From positions 1 to 41,769 of the forward strand of contig CALXAQ010000113.1 in the NCBI GenBank assembly GCA_944386335.1: a stretch of 41,769 nucleotides of DNA. The letters run 5' to 3'. Of this stretch, positions 1-8,104 are shown in pieces. Origin of the DNA: an uncultured Clostridia bacterium. Lineage in GTDB: Bacteria > Bacillota > Clostridia > TANB77 > CAG-508. Position 1 is the stretch's first letter, and the number at the start of each line of letters is the position of its first letter. The notes beneath the pieces were generated by a model. It was not told the origin of the DNA. It did no database searches and saw only the letters and a list, made by a program, of their open reading frames with translations. The translations under genes were made by a program, and so were the position numbers.

Positions 1-12
1 GATTAAAAAAAA

Positions 13-40
13 ACCGATTTTTTCGGTCAGTATTTTTTAA
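13..40 (+). terminator. Weak hairpin upstream of pyrG
   Basis: A 5-bp stem (13-17 with 23-27) encloses a T5 loop and is followed by a T-rich stretch. It could be the terminator of the gene upstream of the window or a leader hairpin of pyrG. The stem is short and the T run is offset, so the call is tentative. Confidence 0.35.
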
Positions 41-75
41 TCTATTTTTGCTTTTATATGGAGGAGGATAGAAAG

Positions 76-1678
76 ATGGGAACAAAGTATGTATTTGTTA
101 CAGGAGGAGTCGTTTCAGGATTGGGAAAAGGTATTACAGCAGCATCTTTGGGTAGACTTTTGAAGAATAGAGGTTATAAAGTGGTCAATCAAAAATTTGA
201 TCCCTATATTAATATAGATCCAGGAACCATGAGTCCTTTTGAACATGGAGAAGTATTTGTAACAACAGATGGGTCGGAAACAGATTTGGATTTAGGACAT
301 TATGAAAGATTTACAGACGAAAATTTAACTAAAAATTCTAGTGTTACTATGGGAAAAATATATAGTGAAGTTATCGAGAAGGAAAGAAAAGGAGATTATT
401 TAGGAAAAACAGTACAAGTTATACCTCATATTACCAATGCTATTAAACAAAAAATTTATGCTTTCGAAAATACAAATATCGATATTGTGATTACAGAATT
501 AGGAGGAACAGTAGGAGATATAGAGGGACTATCTTTAATAGAAGCTATTAGACAGGTAGGTTTAGAAAAGAAAGAAGATGATGTATCTTATATTCATGTA
601 ACTTTACTACCATATATTTCAGGATCTAATGAATTAAAGTCAAAACCAACACAACATTCTGTCAAAGAATTGCAATCTTTTGGAATTAAACCAGATATTT
701 TAGTTTGTCGAACAGAGGCCTATATTCCTAACCATTTAAGAGAAAAAATAGCCTTGTTTTGTAATGTAAAAAAAGAAAGTGTAATTGCTAATCGAACAGC
801 TAGTTGTCTTTATGAAGTTCCTTTATTATTAGAAAAAGAAGGATTAGGCAATCAAGTGTGCGAAAAATTGCATTTAGAGAAAAACAAGCCAGATAATCAG
901 GAATGGGAAAATATGGTTGCGAAAATAAAGAAAGAGAAAAAAGAAGAAGTAACAATTGCTATTGTTGGAAAATATGTTTCCTTGGAAGATTCTTATTTAT
1001 CGGTAATAGAAAGTATCAAACATGCAGGATATGAAAACAATGTAAAAACGAATATCAAAATGATAGATGCAGAAACTTTGAGCAACGAAAATATAAGAGA
1101 AAAATTGAAAGATTGTAGGGGAATTATTGTTCCAGGAGGCTTTGGCAAAAGAGGAATTGAAGGAAAAATTTTAGCGATACAATTTGCAAGAGAAAATCGT
1201 ATTCCGTTTTTAGGTATTTGTTTGGGAATGCAATTAGCAGTGGTAGAATTTGCTAGAAATGTGTTGCATTTAGAAGATGCAAATTCAGAAGAATTTGAGA
1301 AGGTGTGTAAAAATCCAGTCATTCATATTATGGAATATCAAAAAAATATTACTAAAAAAGGTGGAACTATGCGACTTCGGAAGTTATCCTTGCAACATAA
1401 AAAAGGGAAGCTTAGCAGAAAAAGTATATGGAAAAGAAAAAATAGAAGAAAGGCATAGACATAGATTTGAGTATAATAATGACTATAGAAAAATAATGGA
1501 AAGTAAGGGACTTAAAATTGGAGGAACATCTCCAGATGGAAGTTTAGTAGAAATGGTAGAATTAGAAAATCACCCTTATTTTATTGGAGTTCAGTTTCAT
1601 CCAGAATTTACATCTAGACCTAATAGACCAACTCCACTTTTTATGCATTTGATAAAAGAGGCAAAAATAATCGAATAA
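76..1678 (+). CDS. pyrG: CTP synthase, expressed through a +1 frameshift at CGG
   Basis: This enzyme makes CTP from UTP with ATP and glutamine, the last step of cytidine nucleotide synthesis. The start is ATG 76, eight bases after GGAGGAGG (60-67); the upstream ATG at 58 overlaps that site. The N-terminal amidoligase domain shows GGVVSGLGKG near residue 10. The C-terminal glutaminase domain has Cys382 in GICLGMQ and His508/Glu510 in QFHPEF. The reading frame breaks after GGTMRL (residue 434). The zero frame continues with CGG and runs 27 codons to a stop at 1456-1458. Skipping C1378 gives GGA and the expected C-terminal half, for a total of 533 residues, the normal family length. Without the shift the glutaminase would lack its His and Glu. 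A strong terminator follows at 1803. A free-standing error is possible but unlikely given three identical cases elsewhere in the window. Confidence 0.95.
1375..1381 (+). other. +1 frameshift site CTT-C-GGA in pyrG
   Basis: The zero frame reads CTT CGG AAG. Homology requires CTT, skip C1378, then GGA AGT TAT CCT. The GGA encodes the conserved Gly that follows GGTMRL in CTP synthases. There is no homopolymer at the site. Confidence 0.9.
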
Positions 1679-1802
1679 CATTAGTTTTAAGATAGAAATA
1701 AAGAGGAATATGAAAATGGAGAAACATACTATTTGGAATATGTAACAAGTCCTGACTTTATAATAAAGATAAAAAGAAAAATAGGAAATTTGTATAAAAG
1801 CT

Positions 1803-1842
1803 ACCTCTTTTGGAGAAAATAATGCCAAAAGAGGTGTTTTTT
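1803..1842 (+). terminator. Rho-independent terminator after pyrG
   Basis: A perfect 11-bp stem (1803-1813 with 1825-1835) with an 11-base loop is followed by GTTTTTT. The AGAGGTG ribosome binding site of the next gene lies in the 3' arm, so folding would also mask that site. Confidence 0.85.
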
Positions 1843-2544
1843 ATGAAAAGAAAACTATTACAGAAAAATAAAATAAGACCAGTTATTGCGATTGGAATTT
1901 TATTTTGCATTTTTATTTTATATTATATATTCTTTTATAATGTGCAAGTGGAGGCTTTATCTAAATATGGTTCTCGAGGAGATGAAGTGATTCAGATCCA
2001 AACTAAATTGAAAAGATGGGGGTATTATAAAGGAAATATAGATGGAATTTATGGAAGTCAAACATTAGAAGCAGTAAAATATTTTCAAAGAAAAAATGGA
2101 TTAACAGTAGATGGAATTGCAGGAAAGAGAACATTAGAGGCAATGGGAATTTTTAATAGTTCTACGAGTTCATCTGGAAGTTCTTCTAGTTGGAATAGCG
2201 ATTTGAATCTTTTGGCAAGATTAGTATATGGAGAAGCTAGAGGAGAACCTTATACAGGTCAAGTAGCTGTTGCTGCAGTAGTATTAAATCGTGTAAAAAG
2301 TTCTAGTTTCCCCAACACCATTTCAGGAGTTATTTACCAGTCAGGAGCATTTGATGTAGTAAGAGATGGGCAAATCAATTTAACGCCAAATAGTACAGCA
2401 AAAAAGGCAGCACAGGACGCTTTAAATGGATGGGATCCTTCTTATGGAGCTATTTATTATTTTAATCCAGCGACGGCGACAAATAAGTGGATATGGTCTA
2501 GACCAACCACAGTTACAATAGGAAATCATAGATTTTGCAAATAA
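1843..2544 (+). CDS. SleB-type spore cortex / cell wall hydrolase
   Basis: The 233-residue protein is predicted to cut peptidoglycan, probably spore cortex. It begins with a membrane anchor or uncleaved signal at residues 12-31. A peptidoglycan-binding repeat follows at about 40-100, with YGSQTLEAVKYFQRKNGL typical of the fold. A short Ser-rich linker leads to a hydrolase_2 (SleB/CwlJ) domain at about 125-233, whose YGEARGE holds the presumed catalytic Glu. ATG 1843 is chosen because AGAGGTG lies six bases upstream; the longer in-frame extension runs back through the pyrG terminator. It is a single gene between two terminators. SleB and CwlJ cannot be separated with certainty, though the peptidoglycan-binding domain favours SleB. 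Confidence 0.88.
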   Translation: MKRKLLQKNKIRPVIAIGILFCIFILYYIFFYNVQVEALSKYGSRGDEVIQIQTKLKRWGYYKGNIDGIYGSQTLEAVKYFQRKNGLTVDGIAGKRTLEAMGIFNSSTSSSGSSSSWNSDLNLLARLVYGEARGEPYTGQVAVAAVVLNRVKSSSFPNTISGVIYQSGAFDVVRDGQINLTPNSTAKKAAQDALNGWDPSYGAIYYFNPATATNKWIWSRPTTVTIGNHRFCK

Positions 2545-2565
2545 AAGACCATTTTGGTCTTTTTT
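2544..2565 (+). terminator. Terminator after the sleB-like gene
   Basis: An 8-bp stem AAAGACCA/TGGTCTTT with a TTT loop runs directly into a T tract. It overlaps the stop codon of the preceding gene. Confidence 0.85.
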
Positions 2566-2566
2566 C

Positions 2567-2595
2567 TTGACAAAGAGCATACATATTGATAAGAT
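2567..2595 (+). promoter_or_regulatory. Sigma-A type promoter for the yqeG operon
   Basis: TTGACA (2567-2572), a 17-base spacer, then TAAGAT (2590-2595), about 30 bases upstream of yqeG. Confidence 0.75.
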
Positions 2596-2624
2596 AAAAG
2601 CGTAAAATAAACGAGGAGGCTAAG

Positions 2625-3128
2625 ATGCACATTTATCCAAAGGCATATTTTGAAAAAGTACAAGATATTTCTATACAATTCTTAAAGCAAAATTCTATAA
2701 AAGCATTAATATTAGATGTAGACAATACATTAATTGATTATGAAAGAAACATGCCAGAAGGAATTTATAAATGGTGTCAGAATTTAAAAAAAGAAGGAAT
2801 TGCCTTTTATATTTTATCAAATAGTAATCAAAAAGAAAAAGTGGAAAAAGTAGCACAAATATTAAATGTGCCATATTCCTATTTTGCTACTAAGCCTTTA
2901 AAACGTGGATTTAAAAAGGCAATACAAGAAATAGGGGAAAAAAAACAACATGTTGCCGTAGTAGGAGATCAAATCTTTACAGATGTAATAGGAGCAAATC
3001 GTAGTGAATTGTTTTCCATTTTAGTAAAACCAATTGCTCAAAAAGATATATGGGCTACTAAAATAAAAAGACCTTTAGAAAATTTAGTAATAAAAAAATA
3101 TGAAAGACAGAGAAAAAATAATACATAA
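2625..3128 (+). CDS. yqeG: YqeG-family HAD phosphatase
   Basis: The 167-residue HAD-IIIA type hydrolase shows DVDNT (motif I nucleophile and acid/base), SNS (motif II), a motif III Lys in TKPLKRG, and GDQIFTDV (motif IV). Length and motif order fit the YqeG family of Firmicutes; some members are described as phosphatidylglycerophosphate phosphatases, but the substrate here cannot be read from the sequence. It is the first gene of a probable operon with the prepilin peptidase (21-base gap) and pepP, under a clear promoter at 2567. Confidence 0.88.
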   Translation: MHIYPKAYFEKVQDISIQFLKQNSIKALILDVDNTLIDYERNMPEGIYKWCQNLKKEGIAFYILSNSNQKEKVEKVAQILNVPYSYFATKPLKRGFKKAIQEIGEKKQHVAVVGDQIFTDVIGANRSELFSILVKPIAQKDIWATKIKRPLENLVIKKYERQRKNNT

Positions 3129-3148
3129 CAAACGAAAGAGGGAAAAAC

Positions 3149-3901
3149 ATGTATATAAATGATGTGCATATTTTATATTATGTATTAGTAGGAATGATTG
3201 GACTACTAATGGGAAGTTTTGTAGATTGGTGTAATATACGTCTGCCAGAGTATAAAAAAATATTTTGTAGAGAATTTTTTACAGAATATTTAAAACATTT
3301 TAAACCTAAGTACATATTATCTTTTGCAACAGCTATCATTTATATTGCTATTTTATATACGATAGGTTGGCAAGATAGTAGAGTTTATCAAATAGAAGTA
3401 CTTAAATATATGTTCTTAACACCAATGCTATTATCTGCTTTTGTAATAGATTGGAAATATCAAATTATACCAAATAGGTTAAATCTAACTATCTTTGAGG
3501 TAGGACTTGTTTTTACTTTTATGCAAGGAATTTATAATATTAATTTAGCTATTAATTTATTATTGGGAGCAGTAGTAGGGGCAGGAATTTTTCTTATAAT
3601 TACCTTACTAGGAGGTATGATTGCAGGAAAAGAAGCTATGGGATTTGGCGATGTAAAACTTATGGGAGCATTAGGTCTATTTTTTGGTTGGATTCCTATT
3701 ATTGCTCTTTCCTTAATTGCTTTTTTACTTGGAGCAATTATTAGTATTTTGTTATTAGTCAGTAAAAAAAAGAAAACAGACGAATATATACCATTTGGCC
3801 CATTCATAGTAATGGCAACTTTCATTGTTATGCTAGTGCCATTTGATATTTTGCTATATTGGCTATTTAAAATATTTACTTTGGGGATGTATGCAGGCTA
3901 A
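3149..3901 (+). CDS. A24-family prepilin peptidase (PilD-like)
   Basis: This polytopic membrane aspartyl protease of 250 residues would cleave, and perhaps methylate, type IV pilin-like precursors. GSFVDWCNIRLPE near residue 23 is the N-terminal domain signature, though the CxxC zinc pairs of classical PilD are not seen. The two catalytic Asp residues are in DWKYQIIPN (about residue 101) and GFGDVKLM (about 169). Six or more hydrophobic segments are evident. A candidate substrate with a pilin-type leader is encoded at 38282. The ribosome binding site GAGGG precedes ATG 3149. Confidence 0.88.
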   Translation: MYINDVHILYYVLVGMIGLLMGSFVDWCNIRLPEYKKIFCREFFTEYLKHFKPKYILSFATAIIYIAILYTIGWQDSRVYQIEVLKYMFLTPMLLSAFVIDWKYQIIPNRLNLTIFEVGLVFTFMQGIYNINLAINLLLGAVVGAGIFLIITLLGGMIAGKEAMGFGDVKLMGALGLFFGWIPIIALSLIAFLLGAIISILLLVSKKKKTDEYIPFGPFIVMATFIVMLVPFDILLYWLFKIFTLGMYAG

Positions 3902-3931
3902 AAAATAAAGAGAAAAGGTAGGGGACCTTTC

Positions 3932-5008
3932 ATGAATACAAAAATAAGATGGTTAAGAGAAAAAATGAAAATGTTGGATTTACAAGGAATGATTATTTCC
4001 AACCCAGTAAATATATGTTATTTAACAGGAATCCGAGCGGAAGGTATATTACTCATAACAAGAAAAGAAAATATTTTCTTAACAGATGGAAGATATGTAG
4101 AAGAAGTAAATCAAATCTTAACGATTGATGATGGGATAATTGTCTATGAATTTAAGGACTTTTCGATAGATGAGTATGAAAATTTCTTTTTATTTTGTGA
4201 GAATGTAGGATTTGAAGAAAATTATGTAACATATGCTACTTACAAAGAATATATGCATAAATATAAGATTAATAATTTACAAGAAACAGAACAAATAATT
4301 GAAAAACAAAGAATGATAAAAGATGAAGAAGAAATAGAAAAAATAACAAAAGCCTGTGAAATTACAGACCAATGTTTTACTTATTTATTAGATTATATTA
4401 AAGTAGGACAAACAGAAAAACAAATTGCTTTAGAAATAGAGAAATATTTTAAAATGCATGGAGCAGATGGACCTTCCTTTGATACTATTGTAGCTTCAGG
4501 TAAAAATTCCTCTAAACCACATGCCGTACCAACAGATAAAAAATTAGAATTAGGAGATGTATTAACAATAGACTTTGGATGTCGATATGAAGGCTATTGT
4601 TCTGATATGACGCGAACTATTTTTGTGGGATATATTCCAGAGGAAACAAAATTTGTATATGATTTAGTATTAAAAAATGAAGAACAAACATTAGAAGAAC
4701 TAAAAGAAGGAGTTAATGTTAAGCTATTATCTAGAATGGTAGAAAATGATTTTAAATTAAATGGATATGATTGTATACATAGTTTGGGACATGGTGTAGG
4801 TTTAGAAATACATGAGTATCCATATTTGAATACAAAAAACGATTTTTGCTTAAAAGATAATATGGTAGTAACAGATGAACCAGGCATTTATATACCAGGG
4901 AAATTTGGGGTAAGAATAGAAGATACCGTATTAATTACAAAATCTGGTTGTATAAATTTAACAAAATCGGATAAAAATTATATTATAGTAGATAAAGTAG
5001 AAGAATAG
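3932..5008 (+). CDS. pepP: Xaa-Pro aminopeptidase, M24 family
   Basis: A 358-residue metalloaminopeptidase removes N-terminal residues preceding proline. The creatinase-like N-terminal domain (1-125) starts NTKIRWLREKMK. The catalytic pita-bread domain carries the metal ligands in TIDFGCRYEGYCSDMTRT, HSLGHGVGLEIHE, TDEPGIYI and GVRIED. It lies just upstream of efp, a common arrangement in Firmicutes. The ribosome binding site AGGGG sits in the loop of a small AAAGGT/ACCTTT hairpin immediately before the ATG. Confidence 0.92.
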   Translation: MNTKIRWLREKMKMLDLQGMIISNPVNICYLTGIRAEGILLITRKENIFLTDGRYVEEVNQILTIDDGIIVYEFKDFSIDEYENFFLFCENVGFEENYVTYATYKEYMHKYKINNLQETEQIIEKQRMIKDEEEIEKITKACEITDQCFTYLLDYIKVGQTEKQIALEIEKYFKMHGADGPSFDTIVASGKNSSKPHAVPTDKKLELGDVLTIDFGCRYEGYCSDMTRTIFVGYIPEETKFVYDLVLKNEEQTLEELKEGVNVKLLSRMVENDFKLNGYDCIHSLGHGVGLEIHEYPYLNTKNDFCLKDNMVVTDEPGIYIPGKFGVRIEDTVLITKSGCINLTKSDKNYIIVDKVEE

Positions 5009-5039
5009 TTGAGGATACCATGAAAATGCACAGAAAGTA

Positions 5040-5068
5040 TTGATTTTTCGCTATATATGTGATAAAAT
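5040..5068 (+). promoter_or_regulatory. Promoter for efp
   Basis: TTGATT (5040-5045), a 17-base spacer, then TAAAAT (5063-5068), ending 46 bases before the efp start. Confidence 0.6.
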
Positions 5069-5114
5069 AATATACATTGGTAAAAATGTAATAATAAAAG
5101 AAAGGGGAATATAT

Positions 5115-5681
5115 ATGGCAGAAGTGTATATGGCAGGAGATTTTAGAAACGGTACAACATTTGAAATGGATGGAAATGTATTTAAAGTAGTGGAATTTCA
5201 ACATGTAAAACCAGGGAAAGGTTCTGCATTTGTTAGAACAAAGCTAAAAAATGTAATTACAGGAGCAGTAATTGAAAAAACATTTAATCCATCAGAAAAG
5301 TATCCAGGTGCAGAAATAGATAAAAGGGAAATGCAATATCTATATGCAGATGGAGACTTGTACTATTTTATGGATAATGAAACTTATGAGCAAATGCCAC
5401 TAAATAAGGAACAAATAGGAGATGCTTTAAAATACATAAAAGAAAACATGAACGTAAAAATTCTTTCTTATAAAGGAAATGTTTTCTCTGTAGAACCACC
5501 AATGTTTGTGGAATTAGAAGTTACATATACAGAACCAGGATTTAGTGGAAATACAACAACTACATCAGGAAAACCAGCCACTTTGGAAAATGGATTTGAG
5601 ATTTCTGTACCATTATTCGTGAATATTGGAGATATCATTCGTATAGACACAAGAACTGGTGAATATATGGAAAGAGTATAG
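5115..5681 (+). CDS. efp: Translation elongation factor P
   Basis: EF-P binds stalled ribosomes between the P and E sites and promotes peptide bonds at polyproline runs. The 188-residue protein has the three-OB-barrel layout. The KOW-like N-terminal domain contains HVKPGKGSAFVRTKL, whose tip loop carries the residue modified in other bacteria. The C-terminal domain ends with GDIIRIDTRTGEYMERV. ATG 5115 follows AAAGGGG; the longer in-frame extension has no ribosome binding site. It is followed after 19 bases by a zinc-ribbon gene. Confidence 0.95.
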   Translation: MAEVYMAGDFRNGTTFEMDGNVFKVVEFQHVKPGKGSAFVRTKLKNVITGAVIEKTFNPSEKYPGAEIDKREMQYLYADGDLYYFMDNETYEQMPLNKEQIGDALKYIKENMNVKILSYKGNVFSVEPPMFVELEVTYTEPGFSGNTTTTSGKPATLENGFEISVPLFVNIGDIIRIDTRTGEYMERV

Positions 5682-5700
5682 AAAGTAGAGGATAAATTAC

Positions 5701-6204
5701 ATGTCAATCTTTAAAGATAATTATAGTAAGATTTTAACAGAAATAGAACAAACTATTTCTAACGAAGAGGAAAGAAAAATAGTAAAACAAAAAGTAGAAG
5801 AATTAGCTAGCTTTTTTCTAGATGTAATGGATAAAATAGCTAATTCTACAGATACTAAACTTCAAGAAATGGAAAAAAAACAAAAAAGAATTGAAGAGAA
5901 AATGGATCATATGCAAAAAGTAGTAGAAAATTTAGAAAATGACATTTATCTTTCAGAAGAAGAACCATTTGATTTTGAAATAGTATGCCCTTATTGTAAC
6001 CATGAATTTGTAGTAGAAATACAAGATGGAGTAGAACATATGAAAAAAGAAATTGAATGTCCAGAATGCCATAATATGATAGAATTGGACTGGAATGAAG
6101 AAGATGAAGAATGTATGGGAAATTGCCATGGATGTCATGGTTGCGATGAAGATATACATGAGATATCTATAGAAGATGAAGAAGATAATGAAGATGATAT
6201 GTAA
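5701..6204 (+). CDS. Coiled-coil zinc-ribbon protein of unknown function
   Basis: The 167-residue protein is highly charged. Residues about 1-85 are helical with coiled-coil character (repeated KQKRIEEKMDHMQ-type heptads). A CPYC...CPEC pair forms a zinc ribbon at about 97-125. An acidic tail contains a Cys/His cluster, CMGNCHGCHGC, that could bind more metal. It resembles clostridial CD1247-type proteins found after efp, but I cannot assign a role. It is probably co-transcribed with efp and ends at the hairpin at 6213. Confidence 0.75.
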   Translation: MSIFKDNYSKILTEIEQTISNEEERKIVKQKVEELASFFLDVMDKIANSTDTKLQEMEKKQKRIEEKMDHMQKVVENLENDIYLSEEEPFDFEIVCPYCNHEFVVEIQDGVEHMKKEIECPECHNMIELDWNEEDEECMGNCHGCHGCDEDIHEISIEDEEDNEDDM

Positions 6205-6212
6205 TAGAAAAG

Positions 6213-6250
6213 GGAAGTTATAGTTTTATACTTAACTTCCTTCTATTTAT
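6213..6250. terminator. Terminator between convergent genes
   Basis: GGAAGTTA (6213-6220) pairs with TAACTTCC (6233-6240), followed by TTCTATTTAT. It lies between the zinc-ribbon gene (+) and the M23 gene (-) and may serve both. Confidence 0.65.
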
Positions 6251-6262
6251 ATAAAAATAAAG

Positions 6263-6862
6263 TTAAAATGCAGATTGGAAACCTGTCTCAAAAAAAGAAA
6301 GAGGATCAATATATTCATCACCAATACGAACGCCTAAATGTAGATGTGTTCCTGTCATGGCTCCGTTTGTGGGTCTTCCCAGTTCATCATGATATTGATT
6401 ACCAGGGACATTATCTACATACATAGGGCCTACTAAACCAATTAATTGACCTTGAGTAACAAGATCTCCTGTTTTTACTAGAAAATTAGGAGAAACATGA
6501 CAATAAGTAATTTTAGTACTTTCATCTGGAGAAAGTGTAATAGTATATCCACCACCTCCTAGAAATCCAGTATAAGTAATAGTACCAGAAGTAATTGCAA
6601 TTAAATTAGTGTTCTCAGGAGCACCAATATCAATACCTTTATGAAAAGAACTAGCACCTGCAGTAGGAGAAATTCTTCTTCCAAAATAGGAAGTAATAGT
6701 AGTATAACCAGGAATAGGCCAAATATAACCAGAGTTACTGGGAAGAAATGAGATTACATTAGAATTTATAAAAACAGGGAAGAAGAAGCAAGGAATAAAA
6801 AATATTAGAAAAATAATTATGATGAAGAAATAAGTAAAATTTTTAAGAAGGCTATTTTGCAT
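6263..6862 (-). CDS. Membrane-anchored M23 (LytM) peptidase
   Basis: The 199-residue protein has one N-terminal membrane segment (about residues 9-32) and a LytM/peptidase_M23 domain. The metal ligands are visible as FHKGIDIG (His and Asp) and THLHLGV (HxH). It would act on peptidoglycan outside the membrane. The start at 6862 is chosen because AAGGAG lies eight bases upstream; the in-frame extension to 6940 runs through a repeat hairpin. The SpoIIQ/LytM group is possible, but orthology cannot be decided here. GtrA lies upstream on the same strand. Confidence 0.85.
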   Translation of the reverse strand: MQNSLLKNFTYFFIIIIFLIFFIPCFFFPVFINSNVISFLPSNSGYIWPIPGYTTITSYFGRRISPTAGASSFHKGIDIGAPENTNLIAITSGTITYTGFLGGGGYTITLSPDESTKITYCHVSPNFLVKTGDLVTQGQLIGLVGPMYVDNVPGNQYHDELGRPTNGAMTGTHLHLGVRIGDEYIDPLSFFETGFQSAF

Positions 6863-6889
6863 AGAAAAACTCCTTTCTAGTATAGCCCC

Positions 6890-6941
6890 TTTTTCTGTAA
6901 TAGAATTTTCAGAGAAATTTCCTATTACAGAAAAACACATT
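6890..6941 (+). repeat. Hairpin repeat copy 1
   Basis: CTGTAATAG (6895-6903) and CTATTACAG (6922-6930) flank a GAAATTTC-type core, followed by the tail CAGAAAAACACATTA. It is related to copies at 11190, 14462 and 35372 and lies at the end of gtrA. Confidence 0.7.
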
Positions 6942-7374
6942 ATTTACTTTTGCTAGAAACTTTTTTAAAAGCGAAAAATTTACTAATAAAAAAGTTCAAA
7001 ATAATAACGATAACTGTCATAATACATTTGCTAATTAAATTAGGAATTGGTGCGTAAGCAAAAAGTAAAGCACAACCTACAGATTCTATTATCATAGTAA
7101 CTGCACGTCCTAAGATAAATTTAAAAAATTCTATCCACTTTTCTTTCCAAGAAGATGCTTCTGAATGAAAGACTAACTTTCGATTTGTAAAATAGGCAAA
7201 TAGAACAGCTGTAATAATAGCAATATTATTTGATAAATTTTCTTCTACATCTAAAAGAAAGTTTAGTATAAAAAATATACCAACATTTACTAAGGTAGTT
7301 AATATACCAAAAATGGCATAAAAAATAACTTCCTTTGTACAAACCTTTTGAATAAGTACTTTTAATTTTTCCAT
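6940..7374 (-). CDS. GtrA-family membrane protein
   Basis: The 144-residue protein has four predicted transmembrane helices. FGILTTLVNVGIFF and FAYFTNRKLVFHS are typical of GtrA proteins, which are linked to polyprenyl-phosphate sugar translocation or cell-surface glycosylation. AGGTGA precedes the start. It lies 69 bases downstream of tRNA-Trp on the same strand, and no separate promoter is obvious, so it may be reached by readthrough of the tRNA terminator. The stop codon overlaps the repeat at 6890. Confidence 0.85.
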   Translation of the reverse strand: MEKLKVLIQKVCTKEVIFYAIFGILTTLVNVGIFFILNFLLDVEENLSNNIAIITAVLFAYFTNRKLVFHSEASSWKEKWIEFFKFILGRAVTMIIESVGCALLFAYAPIPNLISKCIMTVIVIILNFFISKFFAFKKVSSKSK

Positions 7375-7402
7375 ATTATTTCACCTTTAATTTCTAGTTT
7401 AA

Positions 7403-7437
7403 AAAAGAAAAAGTTTAGCTTATTTGGTAGCTAAACT
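7403..7437 (-). terminator. Terminator after tRNA-Trp
   Basis: On the minus strand, AGTTTAGCT and AGCTAAACT form a 9-bp stem with an 8-base loop, followed by a T-rich tract. Confidence 0.8.
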
Positions 7438-7443
7438 CTCTTG

Positions 7444-7518
7444 TGGCAGGGGTAGAAGGATTCGAACCCTCACAGGCAGTTTTGGAGACTGATGTGCTAC
7501 CATTAACACTATACCCCT
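7444..7518 (-). tRNA. trnW: tRNA-Trp (CCA)
   Basis: The minus strand folds as a tRNA beginning AGGGGTATAGTG with anticodon loop CTCCAAA (anticodon CCA), T arm GGGTTCGAATCC and encoded 3' CCA. The length is 75 bases. It has its own promoter at 7542-7570. Confidence 0.95.
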
Positions 7519-7541
7519 ATCTCATATAAAAGTCTTTTATA

Positions 7542-7570
7542 ATCTTAGCATAAAATCAAAAAATGTGCAA
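7542..7570 (-). promoter_or_regulatory. Promoter for tRNA-Trp
   Basis: On the minus strand, TTGCAC, a 17-base spacer and TAAGAT, with a TG extended -10. Confidence 0.6.
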
Positions 7571-7588
7571 GAGAAAAAGAAAATTTTA

Positions 7589-7617
7589 TTGAAATAATTC
7601 CTAAAATATTATATAAT
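7589..7617 (+). promoter_or_regulatory. Promoter for tmRNA
   Basis: TTGAAA (7589-7594), a 17-base spacer, then TATAAT (7612-7617), about 25 bases upstream of the mature tmRNA 5' end. Confidence 0.75.
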
Positions 7618-7641
7618 AGAAAGGTAGAAAAATAAATATAG

Positions 7642-7996
7642 GGGGGTGTATTTGGTTTCGACAGTATTTTAGAACAATGTATAGCGAGTAGTGGATACCT
7701 TGCTTCACACTTAAAACAAGCAGGATTAAATATAAACGCAGATCAAAGAGAATATGCATTAGCTGCCTAAGAGCAGCTTCGTCTTACTAAAAGTGCCCAC
7801 GTTTTTAGATAAGGCGTCGAACTAGTGGGAAACGAAACTATTCTTTCCATGAGGATAGAGGGTATTTATATGGATACTTTTTCTTATCGTTTGTTTGTTA
7901 ATGGTAAGAAAGAGGAATAATAATAACAAACTACACTCGTAGAAGTACATTCGGAAAAAGTATTGGACAGGAGTTCAAATCTCCTCACCTCCACCA
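7642..7996 (+). ncRNA. ssrA: tmRNA
   Basis: tmRNA rescues stalled ribosomes and tags the nascent protein for degradation. The 5' GGGGGTG (7642-7648) pairs with CACCTCC (7986-7992), followed by A and CCA. TTTGGTTTCGACAG is the tRNA-like D region, and GGAGTTCAAATCTCC is the T arm. The tag frame ends in ...REYALAA with TAA at 7768-7770. The length of about 355 bases is normal. Ribosomes stalled at unassigned CGG codons would be natural clients of this system; that last point is inference. Confidence 0.96.
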
Positions 7997-8000
7997 TTTA

Positions 8001-8031
8001 AGACGCAAAATTAACCTTTTTGTGTCTTTTT
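8001..8031 (+). terminator. Terminator after tmRNA
   Basis: A 10-bp stem, AGACGCAAAA with TTTTGTGTCT (one G-T pair), and a T tract immediately after. Confidence 0.85.
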
Positions 8032-8051
8032 ACATTTTAGATGACATAAAG

Positions 8052-8097
8052 AACACCTAAATCATAGATATTATCTATATTTAGGTGTTTGTCTTTA
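8052..8097. terminator. Bidirectional hairpin between tmRNA and the deacetylase
   Basis: An 11-bp stem (8052-8062 with 8079-8089) continues inward with one bulge to about 18 bp. T-rich sequence is modest on both sides. It most likely terminates the minus-strand deacetylase gene. Confidence 0.6.
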
Positions 8098-8104
8098 AAC
8101 AATT

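Noticed and set aside
993..1322. Long antisense frames overlapping pyrG, dnaG, mfd, aspS and other genes
   Set aside because: They have no ribosome binding sites, biased composition mirroring the sense codons, and no recognisable domains. They are shadows of the real genes.
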